A stretch of DNA of 64,000 nucleotides, taken from assembly GCA_014649155.1 (NCBI GenBank), contig BMSM01000007.1, positions 124,001 to 188,000 of the forward strand. Reading direction: 5' to 3'. Positions 54,673 to 63,199 of this stretch are shown here, one piece after another. How positions within the stretch are numbered: the stretch's first letter is position 1; each line of letters opens with the position of its first letter. The notes below the pieces were generated by a model. The model ran no database searches. It was not told where the DNA came from and worked only from the letters and a program-made list of their open reading frames with translations. Position numbers and translations under genes: made by a program. The stretch comes from Streptomyces griseoviridis. GTDB taxonomy: Bacteria > Actinomycetota > Actinomycetes > Streptomycetales > Streptomycetaceae.

Positions 54673-55694
54673 TGGCGCGCGACGAACGGCGCCTCCGCCC
54701 GCACCGCCGCCACCCTCGCCCTCGCGGGCGCGGCGACCGCCACCGGGTGGAACGGGACCGGGCACGCCGCGCCGGAACCGAGCCCGGCCCAGGTCGAGGC
54801 CACCGTGGACCGGCTGTACCGGGAGGCCGAGGCCGCCACCGAGAAGTACAGCGGCGCGGAGGAACAGGCGGACGCGGCGGCGCGGCGCCTGGCGGATCCG
54901 CGCGACGAGACGGCACGCGAGGAGGAACGGCTCGACGTGGCCCGCGACGCCCTCGGTTCCGTCGCGGCGGCCCAGTACCGCGGCGGTGGCCTCGACCCGG
55001 CCCCGCGGCTCGCGCTCTCCGCCGGACCCGACCGGTACCTCGACTCCGCCGCGCGGGCCGAGCGGGCGGGCAGCCGGCACGCCACCGCCGTCGCACGGGC
55101 GCAGCGGCGGTTGCGGGAGATCGAGCGGGCCGCGAGGGGCGGCACGGGCGGAGGCGGCCTCGCCGGCGTCCCGGCGGGCGGAGCCGAAACGGCACGGCGC
55201 CGCCCTCACCGGCAGCCTCACCGAGGCCCGGCGGCCGCCGGCCCGGCTGACCGACACCGAACGCGCCGGGCTCGGCCACACCCCGGGCCGCGCCGACCGG
55301 TCGGACGGCGACCGCGAGGCCCTGTCCGCAGCGACCGCGACCCGAACCCCCGGGCCGCGGCGGCCGTCGCGTACGCCTACGGCAAGCTCGGCAACCCCCA
55401 CGTCTGGGGCGCCACCGGCCCGAACGCCTTCGACTGCTCGGGCCTCGTCCAGGCCGCCTACCGCTCGGCGGGCGTCTCCCCGCCCCGGACTTCCTACGCC
55501 CGGTTCGGCGCCGGCCGCCGCGTCCCCCGCTCCGAACTCCGCCCAGCGACCTGGTCTTCTTCCACTCCGCTGTCAGCCACGTCGGCCTCTACGTGGGCGG
55601 TGGCCGCATGATCCACGCCCCCAACCCCTCGGCGCCGGTGCGGGTGGCGCCGGTGGACGGGATGCCGTTCGCGGGGCGCGCACGGGTGGTGTGA
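54673..55694 (+). pseudogene. Frameshifted NlpC/P60 hydrolase pseudogene
   Basis: A decayed paralogue of the gene at 51560. It keeps TVDRLYREAEAATEKYSGA and DALGSVAAAQYRGG in one frame up to about 55170, then TGSLTEARRPPARLTDTERA in the next frame, returns to the first for YAYGKLGNPHVWGATGPN and FDCSGLVQAAYRSAG (about 55370-55540), and shifts again near 55550 to SDLVFFHSAVSHVGLYVGGG and MIHAPNPSAPV, stopping at 55692-55694. At least three frameshifts mean no full-length protein. There is no riboswitch or ribosome binding site in front; a 130-bp duplication sits there instead. Confidence 0.85.
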
Positions 55695-55708
55695 GGGGCG
55701 GGCGGCGG

Positions 55709-56413
55709 TCAGACGAGCCGACGGGCCGTGGCCCACCTGGTCAGCTCGTGCCGGTTGGAGAGCTGGAGCTTGCGCAGGACCGCCGAGACATGGGACTCGA
55801 CCGTCTTGACGGAGATGAACAGCTGCTTGGCGATCTCCTTGTAGGCGTAGCCGCGGGCGATCAGGCGCAGCACCTCTCGCTCGCGCTGGGTGAGGCGGTC
55901 GAGGTCCTCGTCGACCGGCGGGGCGTCGGTGGAGGCGAAGGCGTCGAGGACGAATCCGGCCAGCCGCGGGGAGAAGACGGCGTCGCCCTCCTGCACCCGG
56001 AAGATCGAGTCGACCAGGTCCGCACCGGTGATCGTCTTGGTGACGTACCCCCGCGCGCCGCCGCGGATCACCCCGATGACGTCCTCCGCCGCGTCCGACA
56101 CGGACAGGGCGAGGAACCGCACCGGCCGCTCGGCGTCGGCCGCCAAGGGGGCGCAGCGGCGCAGTACCTCGACCCCTCCGCCGCCCGGCAGGTGGACGTC
56201 GAGCAGGACCACCTCGGGCCGGGTGGCGGTGATGACCGTGACCGCCTGGTCGACGTCGGCGGCCTCGCCGACGACCTCGACCCCGGTCTCCTCGGTCCGG
56301 CCGATCTCGGCCTGCACACCTGTACGGAACATGCGGTGGTCGTCGACGAGGACGACGCGTACACGCCGCTCGGCCGCGGTCGCCGTCTCGTTCGCCTCGG
56401 TCGGGTCGTTCAC
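55709..56413 (-). CDS. NarL/LuxR-family response regulator
   Basis: A 234-residue two-component regulator. The receiver domain has VRVVLVDDHRMFRTGV, the phosphoacceptor Asp in EVVLLDVHLPGGGG, and the Lys in YVTKTITGADL. The C-terminal LuxR HTH is LTQREREVLRLIARGYAYKE through SVKTVESHVSAVLRKL. The GTG at 56413 overlaps the kinase stop (GTGA), so it is translated with the partner kinase. Likely targets include the divergent PspC gene, by location only. Confidence 0.93.
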   Translation of the reverse strand: MNDPTEANETATAAERRVRVVLVDDHRMFRTGVQAEIGRTEETGVEVVGEAADVDQAVTVITATRPEVVLLDVHLPGGGGVEVLRRCAPLAADAERPVRFLALSVSDAAEDVIGVIRGGARGYVTKTITGADLVDSIFRVQEGDAVFSPRLAGFVLDAFASTDAPPVDEDLDRLTQREREVLRLIARGYAYKEIAKQLFISVKTVESHVSAVLRKLQLSNRHELTRWATARRLV

Positions 56414-57735
56414 GTCTTCTCCGCCCTCTCCATCTCCAGCTCGACCTCCGTGCCGCCGCCGGGCACCGCGCGCAGCCGCGCCGTGCCGCCGTTGCGCTCC
56501 ATACGGCCGATGATCGATTCTCTGACACCCATCCGGTCGGCGGGTATCGATTCGAGGTCGAAGCCGGGGCCCCGGTCCCGGACGGACACGAAGACCGTCC
56601 TGCCCTCGACTTCGGCGAAGACCTGCACGGCACCGCCCTCGCCACCGTACTTGGCCGCGTTCACCATCGCTTCGCGCGCGGCCTGCGTCTGCGCCCCGAT
56701 CCGTTCGTCGAGCGGGCAGTCCCCGACCACGACGACCTCGATGGGCACGCCGTGCTTGTCCTCGACCTCGGCCGCGTCGCGCTTCACGGCGTCGGCGAGG
56801 GTGGTCGGCTCGTCGACCTCGTCCTTGCCGGTGCCCTCCGGCCTGTAGAGCCAGGCACGCAGGTCCCGCTCCTGGGCCCGGGCCAGGCGGCGCACCTCGC
56901 CGGGGCTCTCCGCGTTGCGCTGGATCAGGGTCAGGGTGTGCAGCACCGAGTCGTGCACATGGGCGGCGACCTCGGCGCGCTCCTGGGCCCGGATGCGCAT
57001 CAGCCGTTCCTCCGAGAGGTCCTGTGTCATGCGGACGAGATACGGGCCGGCCAGCAGCGTGATCCCGACGAGGACCGCGAGGGCGGCCTGGAGCACCGAG
57101 CCGAGGTGGGCGGCGGAGCCCTGGAGCACGAAGATGGCGGAGACACCGGCCGTCACCAGCAGCACACCGGCGACCGCGCGCAGCAGCCGGACCGTACGCC
57201 GGCGGCGGCCGGCCTCGACCCAGCGGGCCCGGCGGGCGTTGTCCGCCTGCCGCCAGACGAGGGCGACGCCCGCGCCGACCAGCACCGTCGGCCAGAGGTA
57301 GGCCTTGGCGCCGCCGCTCACATTCACGTTGCCCACGAAGACGAGGGCCACGACGACCATGAGGAGCAGGGCGACGATCTGCCCCTTGTCCGGTCTGCGG
57401 GTGACGAGTCTGCGGCGGCCGTCGGGGGCCGTCTCGGTGGAGACCAGGGAGGGCGGCTTCTGGGCGTCGACGCCGCCTACCCCCAGGGGCACGAAGAACC
57501 AGAACGCCGCGTAGAGCAGCGCGCCGAGGCCGTCGGCCATGAAGAGCCCGACGAAGACCAGCCGTACCCAGACCACGGGCAGCCCGAGGTGACCAGCGAG
57601 CCCCCGCGCCACTCCGCCCAGCCAGCGTCCGTCGCTGCTGCGGTAGAGCTTGCGCGGCGGCCGTGGCTCGACGACTGGCGCTGCTGCGGCTTCCGGCATG
57701 CCAACGATGGTCACACGGCCCCGGTGCCAGGGCAT
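56410..57735 (-). CDS. PspC-domain sensor histidine kinase
   Basis: A 441-residue membrane kinase. The N-terminal PspC domain (about 28-92) has RSSDGRWLGGVARGLAGHLG and VFVGLFMADGLGALLYAAFW. Further helices lie near 120-135, 150-165, 190-210 and 220-240. The dimerisation segment AAHVHDSVLHTLTLIQ carries the candidate phospho-His, and the HATPase has REAMVNAAKYGG, RDRGPGFDLESI and GGGTEVELEME. PspC kinases are thought to sense envelope stress. ATG 57735 is the longest start; GTG 57714 and ATG 57699 are possible. Pairs with the next gene by 4-base overlap. Confidence 0.9.
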   Translation of the reverse strand: MPWHRGRVTIVGMPEAAAAPVVEPRPPRKLYRSSDGRWLGGVARGLAGHLGLPVVWVRLVFVGLFMADGLGALLYAAFWFFVPLGVGGVDAQKPPSLVSTETAPDGRRRLVTRRPDKGQIVALLLMVVVALVFVGNVNVSGGAKAYLWPTVLVGAGVALVWRQADNARRARWVEAGRRRRTVRLLRAVAGVLLVTAGVSAIFVLQGSAAHLGSVLQAALAVLVGITLLAGPYLVRMTQDLSEERLMRIRAQERAEVAAHVHDSVLHTLTLIQRNAESPGEVRRLARAQERDLRAWLYRPEGTGKDEVDEPTTLADAVKRDAAEVEDKHGVPIEVVVVGDCPLDERIGAQTQAAREAMVNAAKYGGEGGAVQVFAEVEGRTVFVSVRDRGPGFDLESIPADRMGVRESIIGRMERNGGTARLRAVPGGGTEVELEMERAEKT

Positions 57736-57878
57736 CAGGGTCTGTCCCGGATACTGCCCTGATCTTCGGGGCGGGCCGTCGCCGAACAGCTCCCGGGTGC
57801 TTTCTCGGGGCCGATCTCAGGGTCCGGCCAGGGTCGTACCGACTGCCGCCGCGGCCCGCCGGCCGCCACCATGGACAC

Positions 57879-59312
57879 ATGACAGAACACGAGCACGCCG
57901 CGGCGGGCACGGGTCCCGGCCCCGGCCCGCGCCCGACAGGGGACGCCGGGCCGCGGGACGCGGCGCCCGGGGCCGGCGCCGCGCCGGGTGCCCGTGCCAC
58001 GCCCGGAGCCGGGGCCACGGTCGGGCCGGATGCTCCCGGCCCCCCGCACCGGTTCCGGCGGGACCGGCGGCACAAGATGGTGGCGGGGGTGTGCGCGGGG
58101 CTGGGCCGGCAGTGCGACATGGACCCGGTGATCTTCCGGATCACCCTGGCCGTGCTCTCCGCGACCGGCGGTCTCGGTCTGCTCTTCTACGGCTTCGCCT
58201 GGCTGTTCGTCCCGTCCGACGACGAGGACGAGAACGAGGTGCGCAAGCTGCTGACCGGCCGCGTAGACGGTCAGGCGCTGGCGGCCGTGCTCTTCGCGCT
58301 GGTCGGCTGCGGAGTCTTCCTCACCATGCTGCACAACGGCGGGGTGCTCACCTTCGCCGTCGTCCTCTCCCTGCTCCTCGCGGGCGCCGGGTACTGGTCG
58401 CGGCAGCGCGGCGCCCCCGGGCCGGACCCGCTGGCCGCGCAGGCCGTCGCCGACGCCCCGCCGGAGGCGCAGGCGCCGCCGGTCACCCTCACCTGGCCGT
58501 CCTGGTGGCGCGACCCCATAGTCAAGGACGGCTCCCACTTCGGGGGCACGGGGTATCTCTGGGGGCCGTCCGACGCCCGCCCGCGGGACATCTCGGAGCT
58601 GGTCGACGTCCGGCTGGCCGGCCACGGCATACCCCGGACACGTCCGGAGGCGCCGCGTCCCCGGCCGCCCGTGCCGCGCGGTCCCCGCGGGATCGGGGGT
58701 CCGGTCTTCCTGCTGGCCCTCGCCGCCGGCGCCCTCGGCACCCGTGCCGCCTGGGGCGAGCACGCGCTGGGTCCCAGCTTGCAGACCGGCCTGGCCTGCG
58801 CGCTGGTGGTATTCGGCCTGGGCATCGCGGTCAGCTCCTTCCTCGGGCGCACCGGAGCCGGGTCCGTCTTCCTGGCGGTGCTCACGGCGGGCCTGCTCAC
58901 CGCGTCGGCCGCCCTGCCCAGGGACATCGGCACCGAATGGGCCCGCGTGGACTGGGCGCCCGCCTCGGCGGACCAGGTGAGAGCCCGGTACGACGTGGGC
59001 ATGGGAGTCGGCACGCTGGACCTGTCCCGGCTGGACCTGGACGAGGGGCAGACGGTCACCACGCGCGCCGAGACGGGCCTGGGCCGCATACGGGTCGTCG
59101 TCCCGCCGGACGTGACCGTGCGGCTGGACGTCTCGGTCGGGCTGGGCGACATCCAACTGCCGGGTGACGACGAGAAGGACGTGGACGTGGCTCCGGACAA
59201 GCACCAGCGGACGACGCTGTCCCCGGCCGGGGGCGGCAAGGGCACCGGGACGCTCGACCTCGGCATGCAGGTCGGTCTCGGCCAGGTGGAGGTGAGCCGT
59301 GCTGCGTCATGA
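57879..59312 (+). CDS. PspC-domain membrane protein with LiaF/DUF4097-like outer domain
   Basis: A 477-residue protein. After a Gly/Pro/Ala-rich start, a PspC domain at about 60-120 reads RRHKMVAGVCAGLGRQCDMD and LGLLFYGFAWLFVP. Four to six more helices follow, and the C-terminal part is beta-rich (GVGTLDLSRLDLDEGQTV, VTVRLDVSVGLGDIQLPG), as in LiaF-like or DUF4097 repeats. It diverges from the PspC histidine kinase by 143 bases, so both likely belong to one envelope-stress system, in which such proteins act as partner or inhibitor. ATG 57879. Confidence 0.85.
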   Translation: MTEHEHAAAGTGPGPGPRPTGDAGPRDAAPGAGAAPGARATPGAGATVGPDAPGPPHRFRRDRRHKMVAGVCAGLGRQCDMDPVIFRITLAVLSATGGLGLLFYGFAWLFVPSDDEDENEVRKLLTGRVDGQALAAVLFALVGCGVFLTMLHNGGVLTFAVVLSLLLAGAGYWSRQRGAPGPDPLAAQAVADAPPEAQAPPVTLTWPSWWRDPIVKDGSHFGGTGYLWGPSDARPRDISELVDVRLAGHGIPRTRPEAPRPRPPVPRGPRGIGGPVFLLALAAGALGTRAAWGEHALGPSLQTGLACALVVFGLGIAVSSFLGRTGAGSVFLAVLTAGLLTASAALPRDIGTEWARVDWAPASADQVRARYDVGMGVGTLDLSRLDLDEGQTVTTRAETGLGRIRVVVPPDVTVRLDVSVGLGDIQLPGDDEKDVDVAPDKHQRTTLSPAGGGKGTGTLDLGMQVGLGQVEVSRAAS

Positions 59313-59604
59313 GTTCCAGCCCGGACGGCTGGTCGCCGGCGTCTTCCTGACCGTGGCGGGTGTCGTCTGCCTCGGCGACGCGGAGGGCCGCTGGGCGGCA
59401 CCCTGGTTCGTGTCGATCCCCTTGGTCATGGGCGGCCTCTGCCTCGCGGGGGCCATCGGGACGGTGACGCGGGGCCGCCGCCGCGGACGCCGCCGGTCAC
59501 CGCGGGGTCCGGACCCGTCCGCCGGGACCCGGCCGGGCGGTGCGGGCACGGTCGACGGGACGGGTCCGGCCGTCGGCCTCGGGAAGAGGGACAGCCATGG
59601 CTGA
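59299..59604 (+). CDS. Small two-helix membrane protein after PspC gene
   Basis: A 101-residue protein with hydrophobic stretches LVAGVFLTVAGVVCLG and WFVSIPLVMGGLCLAGAIGTV, then a basic and Gly-rich tail (RGRRRGRRRSPRG). GTG 59299 overlaps the PspC protein's 3' end by 14 bases, so it is translated in the same unit. Unknown function; probably an accessory of the PspC system. Confidence 0.75.
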   Translation: MLRHEFQPGRLVAGVFLTVAGVVCLGDAEGRWAAPWFVSIPLVMGGLCLAGAIGTVTRGRRRGRRRSPRGPDPSAGTRPGGAGTVDGTGPAVGLGKRDSHG

Positions 59605-59618
59605 GGCCCGGCGCCTCG

Positions 59619-60146
59619 TCAGCCGTAGTGCGCGGCCCGGCGCCGTCGGCGGCGGGCGCGCAGGGCCGCGTCCAGCGAGAGCACCGGCGCACCGGCCAGT
59701 ACGAGAGGAAGCCAAGCCATGAGATAGGCCAGGTCGTTGCCGTAGTAGTACGGGTCGGAGGCCCAGCTGACGGTCAGCCACAGGCTGAGGGAGATCAGCG
59801 CGCCGCCGAGCGCCGCGAGACGGGCGAGAAGACCGACCAGGGTGCCGATGCCGACGGCCAGCTCTCCGAAGGCGATGGCGTAGCCGAAGCCGGACGGGTT
59901 CTTCAGCGCCAGGTCGACCAGGGCGGGGATCGCCGAGGAGTCGCGGACGGTCCGCATCATGTCGCCGACGGAACCGGCGCCGGAGTCCTTCAGGAAGGCG
60001 CCGTCGGTCAGTTTGTCGAGACCGGCGTAGACGAAGGTGACGCCGAGGAAGATGCGGAGCGGGAGGAGGGCGTACCGGGTGGCGTCGGCCCGCCAGCCAC
60101 CGGCCCCGCCGGTGGAGGACGTCTCCGTCCGCATGCCGTGAGTCAT
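59619..60146 (-). CDS. DoxX family membrane protein
   Basis: A 175-residue protein with four helices of the DoxX/DoxD type: YALLPLRIFLGVTFVYAGLDKLTD, YAIAFGELAVGIGTLVGLLARLAALGG, LISLSLWLTVSW and YLMAWLPLVLAGA. The YAGLDKL motif in helix one is characteristic. DoxX proteins take part in thiosulfate or quinone-linked redox or in membrane redox defence; the substrate here is not clear. Ends 15 bases from the convergent small membrane protein. Confidence 0.88.
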   Translation of the reverse strand: MTHGMRTETSSTGGAGGWRADATRYALLPLRIFLGVTFVYAGLDKLTDGAFLKDSGAGSVGDMMRTVRDSSAIPALVDLALKNPSGFGYAIAFGELAVGIGTLVGLLARLAALGGALISLSLWLTVSWASDPYYYGNDLAYLMAWLPLVLAGAPVLSLDAALRARRRRRRAAHYG

Positions 60147-60343
60147 CGCTGCCAGCCGCCTCTCACCCGTGCGTGCCGTGCCCCCTTGACGACCATACGT
60201 ACGACGCGGAGGTGCCGCTCAATCCTCACGGGCCGAGTTTTTTCCCGACCGGCTCGTTTTCCGACCGGTATGGCCCGGCCCGGCCTCTGTCTCCTCCGGC
60301 CCCGCGGGGGTGCCGGGTCCCTGGCGCGTGGGGTACCTCGGGC

Positions 60344-60460
60344 GCCTGGCGCGCGGGTGCCTCCGGTGCCTGGCGCGCGGGTGCCTCCGGTGCCTGGTTC
60401 GCGGGTGCCTCCGGTGCCTGGCGCGCGGGTGCCTCCGGTGCCTGGTTCGCGGGGCGCCTC
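60344..60460. repeat. 24-bp tandem repeat, about five copies
   Basis: Units of GCGCGCGGGTGCCTCCGGTG plus CCTG, some with TTC in place of GCG, run head to tail. They lie in the 630-base gap between the DoxX gene and the minus-strand membrane protein. No reading frame here is credible. Confidence 0.9.
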
Positions 60461-60563
60461 CGGTCCCCCATGCGGCGCGATCTCGGTCGCCGCCCCACCC
60501 CGCCGACCTGCCCCATCCCGCCGACACCCACCGTCCATCCCCCGGACCACCGAACCGCCCGCA

Positions 60564-60605
60564 CCCCAGCCCCAGCCCCAGCCCCAGCCCCAGCCCCAGC
60601 CCCAG
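60564..60605. repeat. (CCCCAG)7 hexanucleotide repeat
   Basis: Seven perfect CCCCAG units, followed by degenerate copies to about 60630. One strand is very C-rich and the other G-rich, so unusual secondary structure is possible. Confidence 0.95.
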
Positions 60606-60689
60606 GCTCCAGCCCGAGCCTCAGCCCCAGCCACCCCCAACCCGCTACCCCGCCCCTCGGCACTACCGCTCCCCGACCCGACAGAAGGA

Positions 60690-60782
60690 CTCCGAACTCA
60701 GGAACTCACGGACTCAGGGCACAGACTCAGGAACTCACAGACTCAGGAACTCACGGACTCACGGACTCACGGACTCACTCCG
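60690..60782. repeat. Array of GGACTCAC/GAACTCAC short repeats at the 3' end of the next gene
   Basis: About nine imperfect 9-10-base units such as GGACTCACGGACTCACGG. They are far less GC-rich than the flanks and reach the stop codon of the minus-strand gene at 60775. With the two arrays before it, this fills the gap 60147-60774, which has no gene. Confidence 0.85.
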
Positions 60783-62058
60783 TGATCTCGACCACGCAGT
60801 GGTTGGTCTCCACCCCCGCGGCCGTGACGACCTGCACCTCGACCCGGCCCGGTTCGACATCCGCCGGTACGGGGACGGTCAGCAGCGTGTCGGTGGGGTT
60901 GCTGAAACCGCCGGCGACCGGGACGAGCGGCACGTGGACGTTGACCGCGCCGATCCGCACCACCATCCGGGACAGCCGGTCCGCGCTCTGCGCACCCGGG
61001 GGCACGAAGCCGGCGCCTCGGATCTCGATGTCGTCGCCGGTCCGGATGGGGCCGTCCAGGTCGCCGGCCTCCCGGGCCCGCACCACGGACAGGACCACCG
61101 GCCGGCCGCCCTCGGCGTACTTGCCGGCCAGATAGGTCGCCGCCGAGACCAGGACCACCACCGCCAGCCCCCACGGCAGGTCCGGGAGCTGCTCCGGCCG
61201 CCGGGCCAGCCGTACCGCGCCGAACGCCAGGGCGACCGCGTTGATCACGACGTACTGGATGTCGGCGAAGGTCCCCCCGCCCGCGTCGTCGGTCAGCAGA
61301 TCCGCCGCCCGCGGCCGGTCCGCCCGGACCTTCTGGAGCCGCTGGCCCAGCACCCGCAGGCCGACCACCCGCCGTACCAGGACCGCGACCCCGCTGACCA
61401 CGGCGAGGACGGTCACCGTTCCGGCGCCCCGGCGCAGTTCCAGGCCGGAGATGAGCGCTTCGCGCTGCCCGTGGGCGGAGGCGAGGGCCAGTTGCCCGAC
61501 CAGCACCAGGACCGCGTAGGCGACGAACAGCACCCAGGAGACGGCCACGGCACGGGAGGTGGAGAGCCGGTTGTCCTCCCCGATGACCGGCGCGAGCGCG
61601 CCGCCCCGGGCGCGGTGGAACCAGGAGGCCGCCGTCAGCGCCCCGGCCACCAGCACGGCCGCGGCCAGTCCGGCGGTGCGGGCGGGGGTCCAGCCCGCGC
61701 CCACCGCGGTGAGCGCCTGTACCAGCAGCAGGAGCACCAGGGCCGCCAGCGCCGCGCCCGCCGTGCGGCGCCAGAGTCCGGCCAGCCAGGCGCCGCCCTC
61801 GGCCCGGCCGCGTTCGGCGACGAGCCCGGCCGACTGGGTCAGTTCCTCGGAGACCCACTGCCGGGACGCCGACGCCGAGTGGGCCACCGCGGCCGGCAGC
61901 CCCTGCCCGGCCGCGAAAGCGTCCCTGCGCAGCGCGAACTCGGCGACCGCGCGCCGATGTCCCTCACGTGCGCCGTGCGGGCAGTCACCGCACTCGCATC
62001 CGCCCCCGTGCGCGCCCACCCCACCGTGTCTCGCCTCCTGCACCGCCACGCCCGACAT
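60775..62058 (-). CDS. Polytopic membrane protein with Cys-cluster N-terminus
   Basis: A 427-residue protein. Near the start CECGDCPHGAREGHRRAVAE could bind a metal. A charged helix (FALRRDAFAAGQGLPAAVAH) and about six hydrophobic segments follow, for example LAALVLLLLVQALTAVG and AVSWVLFVAYAVLVLVGQLAL. The last 130 residues look like an Ig- or TIG-like beta domain (GDDIEIRGAGFVPPG, VNVHVPLVPVAGGFSNPTDT, VEVQVVTAAGVE). ATG 62058 follows GGAAGGTGG. I do not recognise the family. The gene opposite, 62236, may share its promoter region. Confidence 0.78.
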   Translation of the reverse strand: MSGVAVQEARHGGVGAHGGGCECGDCPHGAREGHRRAVAEFALRRDAFAAGQGLPAAVAHSASASRQWVSEELTQSAGLVAERGRAEGGAWLAGLWRRTAGAALAALVLLLLVQALTAVGAGWTPARTAGLAAAVLVAGALTAASWFHRARGGALAPVIGEDNRLSTSRAVAVSWVLFVAYAVLVLVGQLALASAHGQREALISGLELRRGAGTVTVLAVVSGVAVLVRRVVGLRVLGQRLQKVRADRPRAADLLTDDAGGGTFADIQYVVINAVALAFGAVRLARRPEQLPDLPWGLAVVVLVSAATYLAGKYAEGGRPVVLSVVRAREAGDLDGPIRTGDDIEIRGAGFVPPGAQSADRLSRMVVRIGAVNVHVPLVPVAGGFSNPTDTLLTVPVPADVEPGRVEVQVVTAAGVETNHCVVEITE

Positions 62059-62235
62059 CCACCTTCCGCACCCTTGCGACCGGACCCGCAACTCCCCCGG
62101 GACGACAGCGAATTGTGCCTTACACCACCCCGTTCGCGCCGGGCGCCCCCGGCTCCCTCTGCTCATCACGGGTGATGCCGGGACCGCGGGGTTGACCCGG
62201 TTGCGAGAATTCCCCCTGGCCGAGCGTCTTGCAGC

Positions 62236-63156
62236 GTGACGAGCCTGGGCCTTCGACGGCAGCACGGTCAGGACCACCCCGGGCCCGCACCGTTCGGTGC
62301 CGTTGTTCGGCAGACGTACCGCGAGGTGTCCGTGCCGCTGGAGGCCGCCCCGGGCATCGCCTTCGCACCGGAACGCCGGCGCGGGCGGCTGCGGTTGAGG
62401 CTCCGGGAGGGTGCCGACCCGCTGCTCCAGGCGACCGGCGGCCGGCCTCCCGACACCGCGGACCCCTACCGGCTGTCGGTCGGCCTCGACCGCGCCGGCA
62501 CCGCGGAGTACCTCGCCGAGGAGGTCCGCCGGGCGCTGCTGCCCGACCGGATTCCCGAGGGGCAGGCCACGGCGTACCTGCTGCCGGGCCCTCCGGTGCC
62601 CGTCTCGGTGCGCTCCTCCGACGGCACGGTCTCCTTCGACGGAACCCGGGTGCGGACCGACTGGGCGGACACCTCCGACCGGGTCAAGCGCGCGACCGGG
62701 CCGAGGATCAACCACGTGGGAGAACTCCTCCAGGTCGAGTGGCTGCCCAACTCCGGTCAGGAGGCCGGATATCTGCACTTCGTGACCCGGGAGGCAGTGT
62801 TCACCGGGCTGTCCCCGGAGAAGGACCCGTACGCCCTGGACCTGTGGGGCAGCGCCCGGCGTGATCTGCTCACCGCGCTGGTCGCCACCGCGGTCACCGC
62901 GCGGCTCCCGCACCCGTCGGCCCACCCACCGGCCACGCCCGCCCCGGTGTCCGCCTTCCTGCCCGCCGCCGGGTCAGGGGCAGCGGGGGACCGTCCGGAC
63001 GACCACCGGCCGCCGGCCCGCGCCGTGCCGCCGCGGGCGGACCACCACGACGTACTGCTGCGCCGACTGCGCGAGTTGGGGCAGTGGCACCGGGAAGGGG
63101 TCCTCACCGACGAGGAGTTCGCGATGACCAAGGCGGCGGTACTCCGGGGCTTCTGA
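62236..63156 (+). CDS. DUF4429/SHOCT domain protein
   Basis: A 306-residue soluble protein. The middle part (SSDGTVSFDGTRVRTDW and YLHFVTREAVFTG) resembles DUF4429, a PH-like fold. The C-terminus LLRRLRELGQWHREGVLTDE with EFAMTKAAVLRGF is a SHOCT short helical tail, which often drives oligomer formation. A Pro/Ala linker sits between them. GTG 62236 lacks a strong ribosome binding site, and TTGACC at 62192 may be part of a -35. Function unknown. Confidence 0.75.
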   Translation: MTSLGLRRQHGQDHPGPAPFGAVVRQTYREVSVPLEAAPGIAFAPERRRGRLRLRLREGADPLLQATGGRPPDTADPYRLSVGLDRAGTAEYLAEEVRRALLPDRIPEGQATAYLLPGPPVPVSVRSSDGTVSFDGTRVRTDWADTSDRVKRATGPRINHVGELLQVEWLPNSGQEAGYLHFVTREAVFTGLSPEKDPYALDLWGSARRDLLTALVATAVTARLPHPSAHPPATPAPVSAFLPAAGSGAAGDRPDDHRPPARAVPPRADHHDVLLRRLRELGQWHREGVLTDEEFAMTKAAVLRGF

Positions 63157-63199
63157 GCGCGCCCCGCCCTTCCCCTCCCTCACCCCTCCTCTCCGGAGG

